Source: Pseudomonas baetica | GTDB taxonomy: Bacteria > Pseudomonadota > Gammaproteobacteria > Pseudomonadales > Pseudomonadaceae | Assembly (NCBI RefSeq): GCF_019733355.1 | Contig: NZ_JAIHLQ010000030.1 | Span: 32,563 to 96,562 of the forward strand | Length of the DNA stretch: 64,000 nt | Reading direction: 5' to 3' | Shown: positions 63,889 to 64,000 of the stretch, piece by piece | Layout of the letters: every line of letters begins with the position of its first letter | Position numbering within the stretch: position 1 is the stretch's first letter | Made by a program: the position numbers and the translations under genes | The notes under the pieces: generated by a model | Seen by the model: the letters and a program-made list of their open reading frames with translations, nothing else | Databases searched by the model: none | Told to the model about the DNA's origin: nothing

Positions 63889-64000
63889 TGTCTAGTCCTG
63901 AAATAGGTTTACACCTGTTTCACCCCAACGCCCGATGCACTGCATCGGGCGTTTTGTATTTTAAGGACAGGTGCGGGCGTTCCTGGTTGTAGATCAGGAT
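63889..64000 (-). mobile_element. End of an IS3-family insertion sequence (continues past the right edge)
   Basis: The minus strand encodes the last 26 residues of an IS3-type transposase, with the family-typical YNQERPH. It is followed by about 30 bp to a likely element end at TGTCTAGTCCTGAAATAGG. The other end is outside the window. Confidence 0.75.
63920..64000 (-). CDS. IS3-family transposase OrfB, C-terminal end only (partial)
   Basis: This open frame runs in from the right edge and ends with a TGA. The residues ILIYNQERPHLSL and then YKTPDAVHRALG are the standard C terminus of IS3-group integrase-core transposases. The catalytic DDE residues are beyond the edge. The region also contains a palindrome (CGCCCGATGCACTGCATCGGGCG) that falls within the coding frame. 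Confidence 0.8.
   Translation of the reverse strand: MLIYNQERPHLSLKYKTPDAVHRALG

Noticed and set aside
63930..63956. GC-rich palindrome near the right edge as a terminator
   Set aside because: It lies inside the transposase reading frame. Its T-run is short, so coding constraint explains it as well.
1..64000. CRISPR arrays and tRNA genes
   Set aside because: No regularly spaced direct-repeat array and no tRNA-like cloverleaf with a T-loop GTTCRANNC context was recognised on reading both strands.

Overview
The window looks like the chromosome of a fluorescent Pseudomonas of the P. fluorescens group. The evidence is the GC-rich coding bias, a complete accessory part of a pyoverdine locus, Pseudomonas-type housekeeping genes (zipA-ligA, smc, rlmL, rmf, pyrD, yggL) and many paired intergenic REP palindromes of the type GTGGGAGC(G/A)(A/G)GC(T/C)TGCTCGCGA.

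Region 1 (1-16.6 kb) is pyoverdine maturation, export and uptake. It holds pvdA (cut by the left edge), the ECF sigma gene fpvI, the PvdRT-OpmQ efflux system, the periplasmic maturation enzymes PvdP, PvdM, PvdN and PvdO, the inner-membrane exporter PvdE and a TonB receptor in the fpvA position. Five promoters carry the exact spacing TAAAT-N16-CGT of a PvdS-type iron-starvation box (pvdA, pvdR, pvdP, pvdM, pvdE), and fpvI has a Fur-like box. Together these genes finish the chromophore in the periplasm, secrete and recycle pyoverdine, and take the ferric form back up.

Region 2 (16.6-29.8 kb) is mixed: a repeat-rich 1-kb spacer, two small DMT-type membrane proteins divergent from a LysR regulator, two chemoreceptors around an antiporter-family gene, a PepSY-PepSY-response regulator-sensor kinase operon, a patatin-like protein and queD.

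Region 3 (about 29.9-36.3 kb) is the most unusual part. It is an AT-rich minus-strand island between intact queD and a partial, internally deleted second queD copy. It encodes a lanthipeptide-type operon: a five-cysteine precursor, an attenuator hairpin, a LanM-type synthetase, an ABC half-transporter and a RecF/SMC-like ATPase. The synthetase keeps its dehydratase catalytic residues. All three zinc ligands of its cyclase domain appear replaced, and the gene is frameshifted in a run of eight G.

Region 4 (36.4-46 kb) holds the 4.5S SRP RNA, a zinc metallopeptidase-like gene, an IS4-type remnant sitting inside a palindrome, then ligA, zipA, smc and a GntR/FCD regulator.

Region 5 (46-55 kb) is purine catabolism (xdhABC, guaD) with two regulators and a BenE-type transporter. 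Two TGAC-N6-GTCA palindromes precede xdhA.

Region 6 (55-64 kb) contains yggL, dacB, a GGDEF protein, rlmL, rmf and pyrD. The right edge runs into an IS3-family transposase whose end lies just upstream of pyrD.

All assignments come from reading the sequence and from family knowledge. No database search was run.
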